Shown: positions 1-7,586 of the stretch, piece by piece | Layout: each line of letters opens with the position of its first letter | How positions within the stretch are numbered: position 1 is the first letter of the stretch | NCBI GenBank assembly: GCA_000310025.1 | Contig: FN648619.1 | Span: forward strand, 408,069-418,280 | Length of the DNA: 10,212 bases | From: Ectocarpus siliculosus | Taxonomy: Eukaryota > Sar > Phaeophyceae > Ectocarpales > Ectocarpaceae | Reading direction: 5' to 3' | Made by a program: the position numbers and the translations under genes | Notes under the pieces: model-generated | The model's input: the letters and a program-made list of their open reading frames with translations, nothing else | What the model was told of the DNA's origin: nothing | Databases searched by the model: none

Positions 1-110
1 TCCTCGCTCTTTTTCTTTTTCCTTTTCTCTTTCCTTCGTGTTTCCTTTTATTTTCTCTTTTTCTCTTTTCCCTCTTTCTCTCTCTTTTTTCTCTCTTTTT
101 CTGTGTCAGA
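1..110. repeat. CT-rich low-complexity tract
   Basis: The plus strand is almost entirely C and T, with runs such as TCTTTTTCTTTTTCC and CTCTCTCTTTTTTCTC, and it breaks off near 110. It has no codon structure and is read as simple-sequence DNA. Positions 111-268 behind it hold nothing I can assign. Confidence 0.8.
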
Positions 111-268
111 TGACCTTGTCTCTTCTTGCGTTGTGAAGTACCAAGATTGAACCAAGGGGGTGTACCTCTTTGTCTCTGGCCAGTGATGCTGACTCCCAGT
201 CTCAGTTGTTACCTCGCATAGCGCACAGAGGGAGCGGAGGACTCCAGAATATCTGTCGTTGATTTCTA

Positions 269-760
269 TTGACTTGCGGACCCCTCGGAGCCAGTTTATT
301 TGAGTGTACCTTTTTAGAGTTAGCCTGTGACCACGGAAATCGACCGCGTCAAGTGTTGGATCAGTACGGACATATGAAGGTACTGGGTAGAGAGAGATCG
401 GAACGGTTTTTAATGTTAAGACAACAACAGCAACAACAACAACAACAACATCTGACTAACCGAAGGTTCTGGGCCATAATGTGCTATCCCTACCGTGGCA
501 TGACTCCAAACCTACACGCGACACACGATACTACACTACACGGTCATACTCCCTATGTTTCCCACCGCTGCGAAGCAGACGAGCATTGCGACGTCTCATT
601 TATTTGTCATTGCAGGTCATGGTGACTCTCCGATTTGCACAGGAACCAAGCATTCTTGTACATGTCCTGCAGCTGTCCCAAGCACCATGCACCCAGGGAC
701 ACCACTGTAGATTACGACGACGAAAGTACAACACAACGTCTGACTGCTGTGTCACGCACA
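269..760 (+). other. Weak open frame with Gln tract and Cys/His pairs
   Basis: One frame is open from about 269 to a TGA at 623-625 and stays open after it to about 760. It contains a run of Gln (CAA codons) around residue 55. Further on there are clustered Cys and His residues: HRCEADEHC, then ICHC, and after the stop CSCPKHH followed by an acidic stretch. The Cys/His spacing and the acidic tail look a little more protein-like than chance, and could be a remnant zinc-binding segment of a transposon protein. I recognise no family. The Gln run comes from a microsatellite, so it is not evidence of coding. The alternative, non-coding DNA, is at least as likely. Confidence 0.15.
421..450 (+). repeat. 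(CAA)n microsatellite
   Basis: Ten near-perfect ACA/CAA triplets in a row, with one CAG interruption. In one frame they would encode poly-Gln. Confidence 0.9.
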
Positions 761-1035
761 TGATTCACGCTTCTCTATAACGTTGTGCAACAAACATTTG
801 AATGTGTGAAGCACACATGCAAGCAGGTTCCCAAATATGTGTGGGTCACCCGCAACAGTATCACAAGCGTGTCTTCGGAATAAAAAAATCAAGAGCACGA
901 TTGCACACCGCATTCGCGAATGTAAACAAGTACGGATAATCAAGGAAAAATAAATACACACACAGAAAGACTACCCATTCGAGATATACGGAGAATTATA
1001 CTCCTTTGAAACGTTCGAAGTCGGCCCGACTATTG
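761..1035. other. Unassigned stretch, A-rich, with AATAAA-like signals
   Basis: No coding frame stands out. Two AATAAA-type strings occur on the plus strand (near 879 and 949), and 911-922 is a perfect 12-bp palindrome, CATTCGCGAATG. The AATAAA strings could be polyadenylation signals of something upstream, but in A-rich DNA they are expected by chance. Confidence 0.3.
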
Positions 1036-1689
1036 TGTGTTCTACACGTTCAAACTGGAGTTCTGCAATCTTCTCGCACCCACCACTGTCAATGCCAACT
1101 ACAACCCACTTCGACCTCTCCGAGCTATGTCTGATGATGCTACTGCTGTTCGAACCGACATACAACGAAAAAGGACAAACAACGAACGACAGCGACTGCG
1201 CAAGAACAGCGCAAATCGCACATACAATGCTCGGAACAAATTGCTGAATTTGCAAGGCGGCCACGCGCACGACAACTGAACAATAACCCTGCCACGAACA
1301 CGAGGACACGACTCAACGCAACCCAGCCCAGACGATCCTGCAACAAGACACGTCAAGCCTATCAGAAAAACCGCGGATCTGACATTTTTGTGGCGAAGAG
1401 GGATCATCTGGAGGACCTTTTGATTTCGCGACGTTGTACAGGAACTGCATCGACAATCCACAACATCATCCATTCGCGAGGAGATATATCTCGTCTGAAC
1501 ACCCCGTCATCACCCAACGACGTCAAGCACTTCTTCATGCGCGCAACGAAATGGGAATAACCGTGGAACGCGGTGACCCTTGCAAACATTGTGGAGCCAT
1601 GCAGTTCGCCAAGGAGTCCAAAGGGATACGCTGCAAAAAATGGGAAATACGTTCTTCCACGACCACCACCCCTGCCACCCATTCTCCAA

Positions 1690-1694
1690 GAAGA
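1690..1694. repeat. Left copy of target-site duplication GAAGA
   Basis: Matches 1977-1981 on the other side of the 282-bp element. Together with frame restoration, it marks the insertion point. Confidence 0.65.
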
Positions 1695-1750
1695 TAATCG
1701 GTAAAATTAGACCATCCCACTAGTCAATGATGGTCTAATTTTACCGATTA
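1695..1750. repeat. Perfect 22-bp inverted repeat (foldback) at the element's left end
   Basis: Arms 1695-1716 and 1729-1750 are exact reverse complements around a 12-nt loop, CCACTAGTCAAT. The second arm plus its lead-in (1719-1750) is also a diverged direct copy of the right terminus (1947-1976). The left end therefore looks like two termini placed head to head. It would form a very stable hairpin. Confidence 0.9.
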
Positions 1751-1804
1751 AAAGATACGCTCAGAGCTCGTTAGCACCCGGCTGGTCACTGGGATTTTTG
1801 GAAG

Positions 1805-1830
1805 TAGGGATCTCCGGTGACGGATCCCTA
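1805..1830. repeat. Hairpin inside the tRNA-like element
   Basis: Arms TAGGGATC (1805-1812) and GATCCCTA (1823-1830) pair perfectly across 10 nt. It lies downstream of the tRNA-like part when read on the minus strand, so it may be a folded part of the element's RNA body. Confidence 0.6.
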
Positions 1831-1870
1831 GCCAAGCGTCGCTGTTTAAAAGGTGATCCTTTCGTAAGTG

Positions 1871-1939
1871 GACCACTGGGATTCGAACCCGTGCGTGGAA
1901 CCTTGTGTAAGACCGCTTTAACCATTAGACCACTGAGTC
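1871..1939 (-). tRNA. tRNA-derived pseudogene with Pol III A and B boxes
   Basis: On the minus strand, TGGTCTAATGG (1922-1932) fits the tRNA A box / D-arm, and GGTTCGAATCC (1879-1889) is a canonical B box / T-loop at the right spacing. The acceptor (GACTCAG against TGGTCCA) does not pair, and neither the anticodon stem nor the outer T stem closes well. It is therefore not a functional tRNA. A loop read as CTTACAC would put UAC at the anticodon (Val), but with unpaired flanks this is no identification. Its likely role is as an internal Pol III promoter for the short element. Confidence 0.65.
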
Positions 1940-1976
1940 AGGGCTGACTAGTCGAATGGTCTCATCTCACCGATTA

Positions 1977-1981
1977 GAAGA
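1977..1981. repeat. Right copy of target-site duplication GAAGA
   Basis: Partner of 1690-1694. The neighbouring A at 1976 makes the match 6 bp if it is counted outside the element. Confidence 0.65.
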
Positions 1982-2090
1982 CCTCTAAACATCCGATCAT
2001 CCATCCGCACAAAAGTTCCGCAAAGAATCCCGGGCGTACAATTGCCGTTCCAACTTCGCGTCAATGAATGTCAAAGACGGAGAACTAAAA

Positions 2091-2386
2091 CGGGTTCTCG
2101 AAACTGGAAATGAAGAAAGAGGCACGATTTCGAACTTCTCCAGACATAAAGAACCAGAACACAGGAGGAGGAAGAACACCCTCTCACTTCCTTTTATCAA
2201 ACCTACCCGTGCTAGACAGGAAAACAGAGGAAAAGAGAGTCTCCTTTTGAGACGCTCAGTCATCCGCCCGCGCCCCCCGCTCGGCCCGAGCGGCGCCCGC
2301 GACCGTCCGTCCCGCTGGGATTAGTTCTTTTCCTCTGTTTGTGTCTCTCTTCGTGCGCTTGTCTTTTTCTTATCTCCTTTCTCATC
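2091..2386. other. Junction and leader between Helitron remnant and ORF1
   Basis: No recognisable protein. Helitron-like similarity fades after about 2075. Composition turns GC-rich from 2262 and pyrimidine-rich from about 2320 to the ATG at 2387, which looks like a 5' leader for the retroelement ORF1. A perfect hairpin lies at 2277-2293. The retroelement's left border must be in this interval, but no terminal repeat is visible to fix it. Confidence 0.4.
2277..2293. repeat. GC-rich perfect hairpin upstream of ORF1
   Basis: CCGCTCGG and CCGAGCGG pair over 8 bp with a single-base loop. It sits about 95 bp upstream of the proposed ORF1 start, in the presumed leader. Confidence 0.6.
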
Positions 2387-3010
2387 ATGGCGACGGTACC
2401 GCATTTCCAGCCGGATGCCCTTCGCGAGCCCGGGCCCGAGACACCTCTACGACCTCTGCGCACGAAAGAGCGGCGGCGAGGTCAGCGAGCGGGTCATGGA
2501 CCTGACCCGCCCGGGCGTGTTGCCGCACGGGAGGCGGCTAGAAACCGCTTCCTTCGACGACTTGGGCAAAATGCTTGGCACTTTGGTCGACGCAGGCTCT
2601 GCCAGCGACAAGCCCGGTATGATGGCCGTCGGCCTTCCCGCCCGTGGGAAAGCCGACTCCGTGGCCGTGGGCGACGTCCGCATGAAGGCGGCCCTAGCCC
2701 AAGCACTCCTGCAGTATCTGTGGCGCTGCGGCAACCACGGCGGTCTCCGGATGTCCGCGACCGCGGTTCTCCTCCCGGCTCTTCCCGCCATGGCAGCCAC
2801 ACCTTCAGCGGCAGGCGGAGCAACCTCTTTCCCTCCTTCGGCCGCGACGTCTGCTGCGGCAGCGGTCACTGCCCCTCCCTCTTCCCCTACGGCCACCACG
2901 AGCAAGCGCCTCCTGTCGCAGCAGCAGACCTGGACGAGGAGAGTGTGGCCGGAGACCGCGAGCCCCGCGAGAAGAAGCGGTCGCTGATATATGCCCGCAT
3001 GTCGAGCAAG
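2387..3010 (+). pseudogene. Retroelement ORF1 (gag-like), exon 1
   Basis: The start is the ATG at 2387 in ATCATGGCG, giving MATVPHFQPDALREPGPETP. A different frame then reads better (LYDLCARKSGGEVSERVMDL through DVRMKAALAQALLQYLWRC, about 2445-2760). The original frame returns near the end with an acidic and basic tail, DLDEESVAGDREPREKKRS. The last codon AAG at 3010 is followed directly by GTGAGT, a strong splice donor. High GC and Ala/Arg/Gly richness contrast with the flanks. No conserved gag fold is recognised. The gag role is inferred from its position 5' of RT and from the zinc knuckle in the second exon. Two frame changes mean it no longer reads through. Confidence 0.45.
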
Positions 3011-4591
3011 GTGAGTCGCTTAGAACTTTTTTCTGTGCTTGCTCGCTCTCGGCCGACCCACGCCCTACGGCAGATTTCTCTCCGTTCCTCGTAGAGCTGT
3101 TATTATATGCGCTGTAGCACTCGTTCGTCTCTGCCTCCCGCTCTCCACATGTTTGTGCTCTTTCTAAGCTCTCACCGCCGTTTTCCGGCGTACGCCACGG
3201 CTGGCTACCCGCGTTGTTCCATCGTACGGTGCTCACATGACTCGTGGTTTTTCAAGAACCCCAGCCCAAATGTTTTTTCCCAACCTCCTGTCTGTTCCTT
3301 CGCCTCGCGGCGCCCGGCCTGCGCCGGTGTGCTCTGCGTCTGGCTCGGGGATCCTTAGGCTTGAGCGGTTACACTGCTTTCACGTAAGTAGGGGCGTCGG
3401 TCGCCATTTGGGTTTCTGTTATCTATTGTAGATCTCATGACGGGTGGACATGCGCGTGTCTATTTTCGGGCGTTCCATGAGCGGAACCCGCGACAGGATT
3501 TGTATGCTTGTTTTTTTCATCGCGCGACTGATGTCAACACCCCGTCACCTTCTACGACCAACCCACAACTTCACGACCACACTCTACACTACTGTGGGAG
3601 CATGCCGCCTCCGCGCGATAGTTCCCTTTCCGTTTTCTACCTCTCCTTTCCCTTGCTCTGCACCCCATTCCCTTTCCTCGTTCATGGGAGATTTGTTTTT
3701 TCGGTTCTTTTTCTTGGCGTTTTTCTATTAAACGAGATGGCGGCATTTTAAAATTTCAAACTTCTGTGTCGGGCCCTTTCACCTGGCCATAATGTCCGAT
3801 CTTGAAATCTTGGTTCCTTTCCGATAGGGTTCAGGCACCGCCTCTCACCAACCACCTTGCCCACAGGGTCAGGGGACGGGATGTGCCGCTCTCTTTGGTG
3901 TGTCGCTCGCGCTCGGGTAGTTCTCTTCGCAATGCCCAGGAGCGCGCTACCCATCTCTCTGGGTTATTTATTTATTTATTTGTTTATTTCTCGCGCCGTT
4001 GTTCAAATCGGTTTTCTCAAGCGTGTTTCTCCACTATCTCAGGCTCAGGAGTGCGCTACCCATCTCTCTGGTTTTATTTTTTCTTTCTCACGCCGCTGTT
4101 CAAATCGGCTTTCTCAAGCGTTTTTCTCCGCTACTCAAGCTCAGGAGTGCTCTACCCATCTCTCTGTTTTTTTTTCTTTCTCAAGCCATTTTTCAAGACG
4201 GTTTCTCAAGCGTTTTTCTCCGATATCTCAGGTTCAGGAATGCTCTACCCATGTCTCCGGGTAATCTCATTCTCGATCGATCTCTCGAGCATTTCGCCGC
4301 CATCTCATGTTCATAAATGCCCCATCTCCGCAGGCGCTCTCATTTCAGTGCGTTTTTCTCCAGTGTTTCTCCGCTCTCTCATTCATGGGTGCTCTTCCCC
4401 GTTTCTCCGGGCATTCTCATTTCGGTTTTCAGCCACGTGTACGCTCACGGAACCACGCGCTCCCACACCTTTCAGTGGTTTTCTTTCCGCCCACTAGCTC
4501 TCGGTCATTTCTTGCTCACGTTTTTCAGAGCCATGCCCACACTCGACTCTCGCCCTTTCCACGGTCCTTTTTTCACGCTTTTCCTTTTCAG
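3011..4591 (+). other. Putative spliceosomal intron in ORF1
   Basis: It begins GTGAGT after a complete codon and ends at AG (4590-4591), behind a pyrimidine tract (TTTTCCTTTTCAG). The next exon opens phase 0 in the matching frame. The 1,581 bases between are pyrimidine-rich on the plus strand with no convincing protein frame, which fits an intron. The second half is a degenerate tandem repeat. An intron inside a retrotransposon is unexpected, because RNA-mediated copying should remove it. The alternative is that this stretch is an unrelated insertion whose edges mimic splice sites. Confidence 0.45.
3937..4425 (+). repeat. Degenerate tandem repeat, unit about 75-109 bp
   Basis: Successive copies start at 3937, 4046, 4142 and 4235 with the anchor CAGGAGTGCGCTACCCATCT and small changes. 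Weaker copies start at about 4310 and 4382 (TTCATAAATGCCCCATCTCC, TTCATGGGTGCTCTTCCCC). Each of the first four also carries TTCAAATCGG...TTTCTCAAGCG...TTTCTCCG. Spacing shrinks as 109, 96, 93, then about 75, mostly from length changes in T-rich stretches. Confidence 0.85.
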
Positions 4592-5262
4592 TCCGCGGCC
4601 CTATGGACAGGTTTGCTCACCAGCGTTAGCGGGTTGACCACCTTCGACCTTCGACGCGTCGATCAAGCACCAGCGGGCGTTGGAGATCCAGGGAAAGGTT
4701 CAGGAGCTGGCCAGGCTGGCCGCCATGGATCCGAAGCTCAACGATGAGAGGGCGTTTGTAGACACTCTTGCCGTTGGGATCGACGCATCCACGCAGTGTG
4801 GCCGCCCGCCCGCGGTCGCGGTCTGGGTGCACGACAAGCTCATGTCCCAGACCGAGGAGGGTAGGCAGACCGACAGAGGCAAGGTGGTGAAGGAGCGTTC
4901 AGCCTCACCAAGTTCCTGGGGGGGCCCAAGCATGCCCCGGCTCCGGCCGGGGCTTGGGGCCCGCCTATCATGCAACCCATGGCCCTCGTCCCGCATTTTG
5001 GGGGGTACAGCCCTTGCGGTATGCAGCCGCAAGGGGGACAGCCCGGCCATTACACCCCGGGGCGGGGATTCGGGGGGCGGCACCGCGCCTATGGGGGCCG
5101 CGGTGGCCGCGGAGGTGGCCGGAAGAGAGCCTTGTGCAACACTTGCCGCCGGGCCGGCAAGACCGGGGCCAACATAGAGCATTCGCACCGTGTCTGCCCC
5201 ATGGTGCAGTGCCAAAAAAGTGCCACGGTTTCGGGCATGTCAGTCAGAACTGCCCCAACTAG
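4592..5262 (+). pseudogene. Retroelement ORF1 (gag-like), exon 2 with RGG region and zinc knuckle
   Basis: Three frames are needed. 4592-4650 opens the exon (SALWTGLL-like). About 4650-4895 continues with a helical-looking segment, ALEIQGKVQELARLAAMDPK. From about 4895, FSLTKFLGGPKHAPAPAGAW leads into Gly/Pro/Gln-rich sequence and an RGG-type box (GRGGRGGGRKR, near 5096-5126). The C-terminus has a first Cys/His cluster, CNTCRRAGKTGANIEHSHRV, and then CQK / CHGFGHVSQNC, which together make a CX2CX4HX4C zinc knuckle before TAG at 5260-5262. The knuckle is split by a 2-base excess in an A6 run (5214-5219). RGG boxes and knuckles bind RNA, so a nucleocapsid-like role is inferred. It lies upstream of RT, as gag should. 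Confidence 0.6.
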
Positions 5263-6046
5263 GTAGTTTCGCGAGTTCAGCGACGCGGCGCACGCTTTTC
5301 TCGTCTACTAGTTTCCTGTTTTTCCGCTTTCGGAGGGCTCCTTGTTGTTCAGCGACACGGGACGCGTTTTCTCTCGTTTCTGTGAGTTTTTTTCTGTTTC
5401 GGTCGGTATTCCCCTCGTTGTTTCCTTTCGCCGTTGGGCAAAATCTCGACCCGTTTACTAGCCCGGCTGTCTCTTTCCACGGATGTTCGCAGGCGTGCTC
5501 CGCGGACTGGATTTCGTCTCTCAGTTTGTCGAAGGTAGGCAGAATTCAGCCATGTTCTGTATCTATTGGTTCAACCCACTTGTTTAATTTCTTTCTGCTC
5601 GAGGTTCCCGGCGGCCTTCTCGACCCTGTAAGAAAGCCTTCGTTTCCGAATTCTCGCTCCCACCCACGCATCATGCGCGTCGGGGGAAGCGTGGCCCGAC
5701 CATGTGTTTTCAGGTCTGATGGGCGAGATTTAGCCTCACATGTTTCACCTTACCGACGGATATACTCTGTAGTGAATATCACATATACTCACGTGATCAC
5801 CACACCACCTCCCCCGAAATTACTGGTTCATATATATATCTTTCTCGAGCAATCTCCAACGCCTCTGCACCATTCCCTTTCTTGGTTTGGACTTTGGTCG
5901 ACGGTTGAAAGCGCGGATCGATTCATGTAGGTTTATCCGAAATCCTTGCAGCAAGGTGGGCGAAAACCTTACCACTTTGCTTACTACTCTTCCCAAACAT
6001 ATGCAGCCTAGGTCACACACGTACAGCCGAAACACAAACATTGGTC
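5263..6046. other. Spacer between ORF1 and RT ORF, pyrimidine-rich
   Basis: A long open frame crosses to 5930, but its composition (Phe/Ser/Pro from CT-rich DNA) gives no sign of a protein. A diverged direct repeat, GTTCAGCGACRCGG..., starts at 5275 and 5347, about 72 bp apart. The frame of the RT ORF is open upstream to 5930, and a pyrimidine-rich stretch ending in AG (about 5973-6007) could be another splice acceptor. The real start of ORF2 may therefore lie before 6047. Confidence 0.4.
5275..5404 (+). repeat. Diverged direct repeat, two copies
   Basis: Copies at about 5275-5333 and 5347-5404 share GTTCAGCGAC-CGG--ACGC-TTTTCTC and a T-rich tail ending in TTTCGG. Similarity is moderate, as judged by eye. 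Confidence 0.5.
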
Positions 6047-6754
6047 ATGGCGAAACAAGCTCGGTCCCGCACTAGAGATTTTCCTCCGCGCATTTCACGC
6101 GTGTCACAGGTCGGAATTGGAGCAGACTTGTTCCTCGCAGAGAGAACCGCACGTACCGCGCACATTCGCACGCAGTCAGTGCACGGGGACCTGCTCAGCG
6201 CCTCAGCGCAACAGTCAACCGTCGACCTCTGTGACATCGGACAACTTCAACAATCTCACTATCTACCCGACCAAGCTCGTACGTGGGTTACGGACGATTT
6301 CGTTCCAGCTCACCTGCAGACCTCGGCCGAGTTCTGGCGGGACGAACTTTTTTTGCACGATACCCTCTTTGGGGATCGCGACACCCTATTGGGGTGGGTT
6401 GAAGGGGTAAACGTTCACGACTTCGTAGATAAGAAGGCGACCGCCATTTTTCGAGGTCGATCGTACAACGACGCTGACCTCAAGTCAGTACATCTGCCGC
6501 ATGACGTTCCCGATGAACACGTACCATGGGCCACGAGCGAAGTAGCCAAGCTCGCGGCGACTGGCTGCATTGCAAAGTGGAACGACGTCGCCGACGTTAG
6601 CGTGCACGCCAAACCGCAGATGGTGCTTCCGTTGAGTGTGGAGCCGAAGAAGCCCAGGTTGGCATCGGACGCGAGGTTAATCGCATGTACTATCACCCAT
6701 GGATGGCGTAGGCAAAGTGGTTCAGTGCGCCTGGCCAGGAGCTCAGACCCTTCC
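6047..6754 (+). pseudogene. DIRS-type reverse transcriptase, N-terminal part (ORF2 5' fragment)
   Basis: This is the longest clean frame in the retroelement. ATG at 6047 (MAKQARSRTRDF) is the first Met in a frame open from 5930. The first 130 or so residues are unrecognised. From about residue 160 it follows the RT fingers: VPWATSEVAKLAATGCIAKW (the A..E...L...G.I pattern before the palm), then MVLPLSVEPKKPRLASDARL (the PL.V..KK.RL..DAR block). The enzyme would copy element RNA into DNA. After DARLI at about 6683 the frame becomes unclear, and the catalytic palm is missing here. It resumes at 7786 beyond an inserted element. The VEPKKPRL..DAR form and the palm sequence fit the DIRS/tyrosine-recombinase retroelement branch better than the Copia, Gypsy or LINE branches. 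Confidence 0.72.
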
Positions 6755-7454
6755 TTATGGAAACATAATCTTGCAATTGTATCTTGGCATTTTGACCCAA
6801 GATTTGCTCACAATATATTTCCGCGAAGATTTGCAGTATTGCGATTTATGGGGGAAATATCTTGAATGTTGAAAAGGCGGCGTGTTGTTCCTCTCTTTTG
6901 CTTCAAGTTGAAAAAGGCACAACGGCCACTTGGTCCACAGAAAATGCCAAGGTGTGGCGAAAAGTGAGCATGACGCAGTTGTAGAAGGGGCATCCCTCCC
7001 CCCAGCTGTATTGCCTCAACACTGTGGGTGGATACTAGCGATGGGCGCCTACCTGGGGTGCAAAATTGAATCCGTTGCCCACGAGCTCATGTCAAGCGGA
7101 CAAACAAAACTGTTCCATTGCTGTCCAACTGACAAGAAAGTGCATCAACGCCGATGACACCCATGCACGTACCTCACGATGTAGCAGGCGTACCGAGGTC
7201 AAACCTCCGGCGCTGTCATCTGCACCCACGGATTTGGCTCGGGTGCAAACGGATTGGGTGTGGGGTGATTCGATGAAGAGATAGAAGCATCGCACACGAC
7301 AGAGCAGTGCTGGCAAAACGTTCCTCCTGCTCTATTTTTCTACTTCAAAATAAAGTACTCTTTGAACGGTCCCTCGACAGACTGGTGATGACGCACGTGG
7401 AACGAGCCAGGGCAAATACGCATTTTTTCGCGCGCCTTGGTTGTTTTCGTTCGC

Positions 7455-7477
7455 TGTCGGCGCCCGTGGCGCCGACA
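7455..7477. repeat. Perfect 10-bp GC-rich hairpin inside the inserted element
   Basis: TGTCGGCGCC and GGCGCCGACA pair around the loop CGT. It lies near the centre-right of the 1-kb element, away from the terminal arrays. Confidence 0.7.
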
Positions 7478-7586
7478 CAGTGACGCCAGGGTGCGTTAGA
7501 GACCCTTGCGAGTGTGCCACGTGCAGATTTCATGGCGTTATGGACGATTAGGTTGACTGACCTTCGGTGATCGCGCCGCACTGAGG

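Larger units (their letters stand above)
1695..1976 (-). mobile_element. 282-bp TIR element with tRNA-like core (nonautonomous)
   Basis: The ends are inverted repeats of about 30 bp: the left end begins TAATCGGTAAAATTAGACCA, and the right end read in reverse begins TAATCGGTGAGATGAGACCA, both continuing to ACTAGT. The element is flanked by GAAGA at 1690-1694 and 1977-1981 (AGAAGA if the edge base is shared), a target duplication. Removing the element plus one copy puts the Helitron-like reading blocks on the two sides into one frame, which independently confirms the borders. Inside, on the minus strand, is a tRNA-like sequence with polymerase III boxes. It has no coding capacity. It could be a tRNA-derived SINE that acquired inverted ends, or a MITE that captured a tRNA. 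Confidence 0.75.
1037..2090 (+). pseudogene. Helitron-type replicase/helicase, N-terminal remnant
   Basis: Helitron proteins nick and roll-replicate the element with a Rep HUH domain and a PIF1-type helicase. Only the region before the HUH domain is visible here. In order: a basic Arg/Asn-rich stretch (frame starting at 1037, then 1210-1557 in another frame); a zinc-binding start, GDPCKHCGAMQFAKESKG, at about 1572-1627; a proline-rich NGKYVLPRPPPLPPILQED at 1639-1695 in the next frame; and, after a 282-bp insertion, FRKESRAYNCRSNFASMN at about 2016-2069. The series CxxCGA..F..E, GK..LPP..PP, FR..(I/S)RAYN....FASM is the known order of conserved blocks at the Helitron N-terminus. At least three frameshifts and a TAA at 1986-1988 make it a pseudogene. 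No HUH or helicase motifs follow, since the retroelement begins soon after. The family call rests on motif recall and is fairly secure. The exact start is not. Confidence 0.72.

Noticed and set aside
911-922. 12-bp palindrome CATTCGCGAATG as an operator or origin
   Set aside because: It is an isolated perfect palindrome with no supporting context. One of this length is not rare enough in 10 kb to claim function.
1871-1939. Functional tRNA gene
   Set aside because: A and B boxes are good, but the acceptor and anticodon stems do not pair, and it sits inside a transposable element.
3802-4497. Open frame of 231 codons over the tandem repeat
   Set aside because: It is an artefact of pyrimidine-rich repeats that lack stops. 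The repeat unit length is not a fixed multiple of three, so repeated protein units do not stay in frame.
4700-5215. Minus-strand open frame of 171 codons
   Set aside because: It is antisense to the GC-rich gag-like exon, whose RGG box and zinc knuckle read on the plus strand. Low stop density on the opposite strand is expected at high GC.
5190-5930. Long open frame of 246 codons after the zinc knuckle
   Set aside because: It overlaps the true knuckle frame, and its Phe/Ser/Pro bias follows from CT-rich DNA. No motif or domain is visible.
6930-7316. Small open frames inside the 1-kb insert as a transposase
   Set aside because: All are under 80 codons, with no DDE-type motif or DNA-binding domain, so the insert is treated as nonautonomous.
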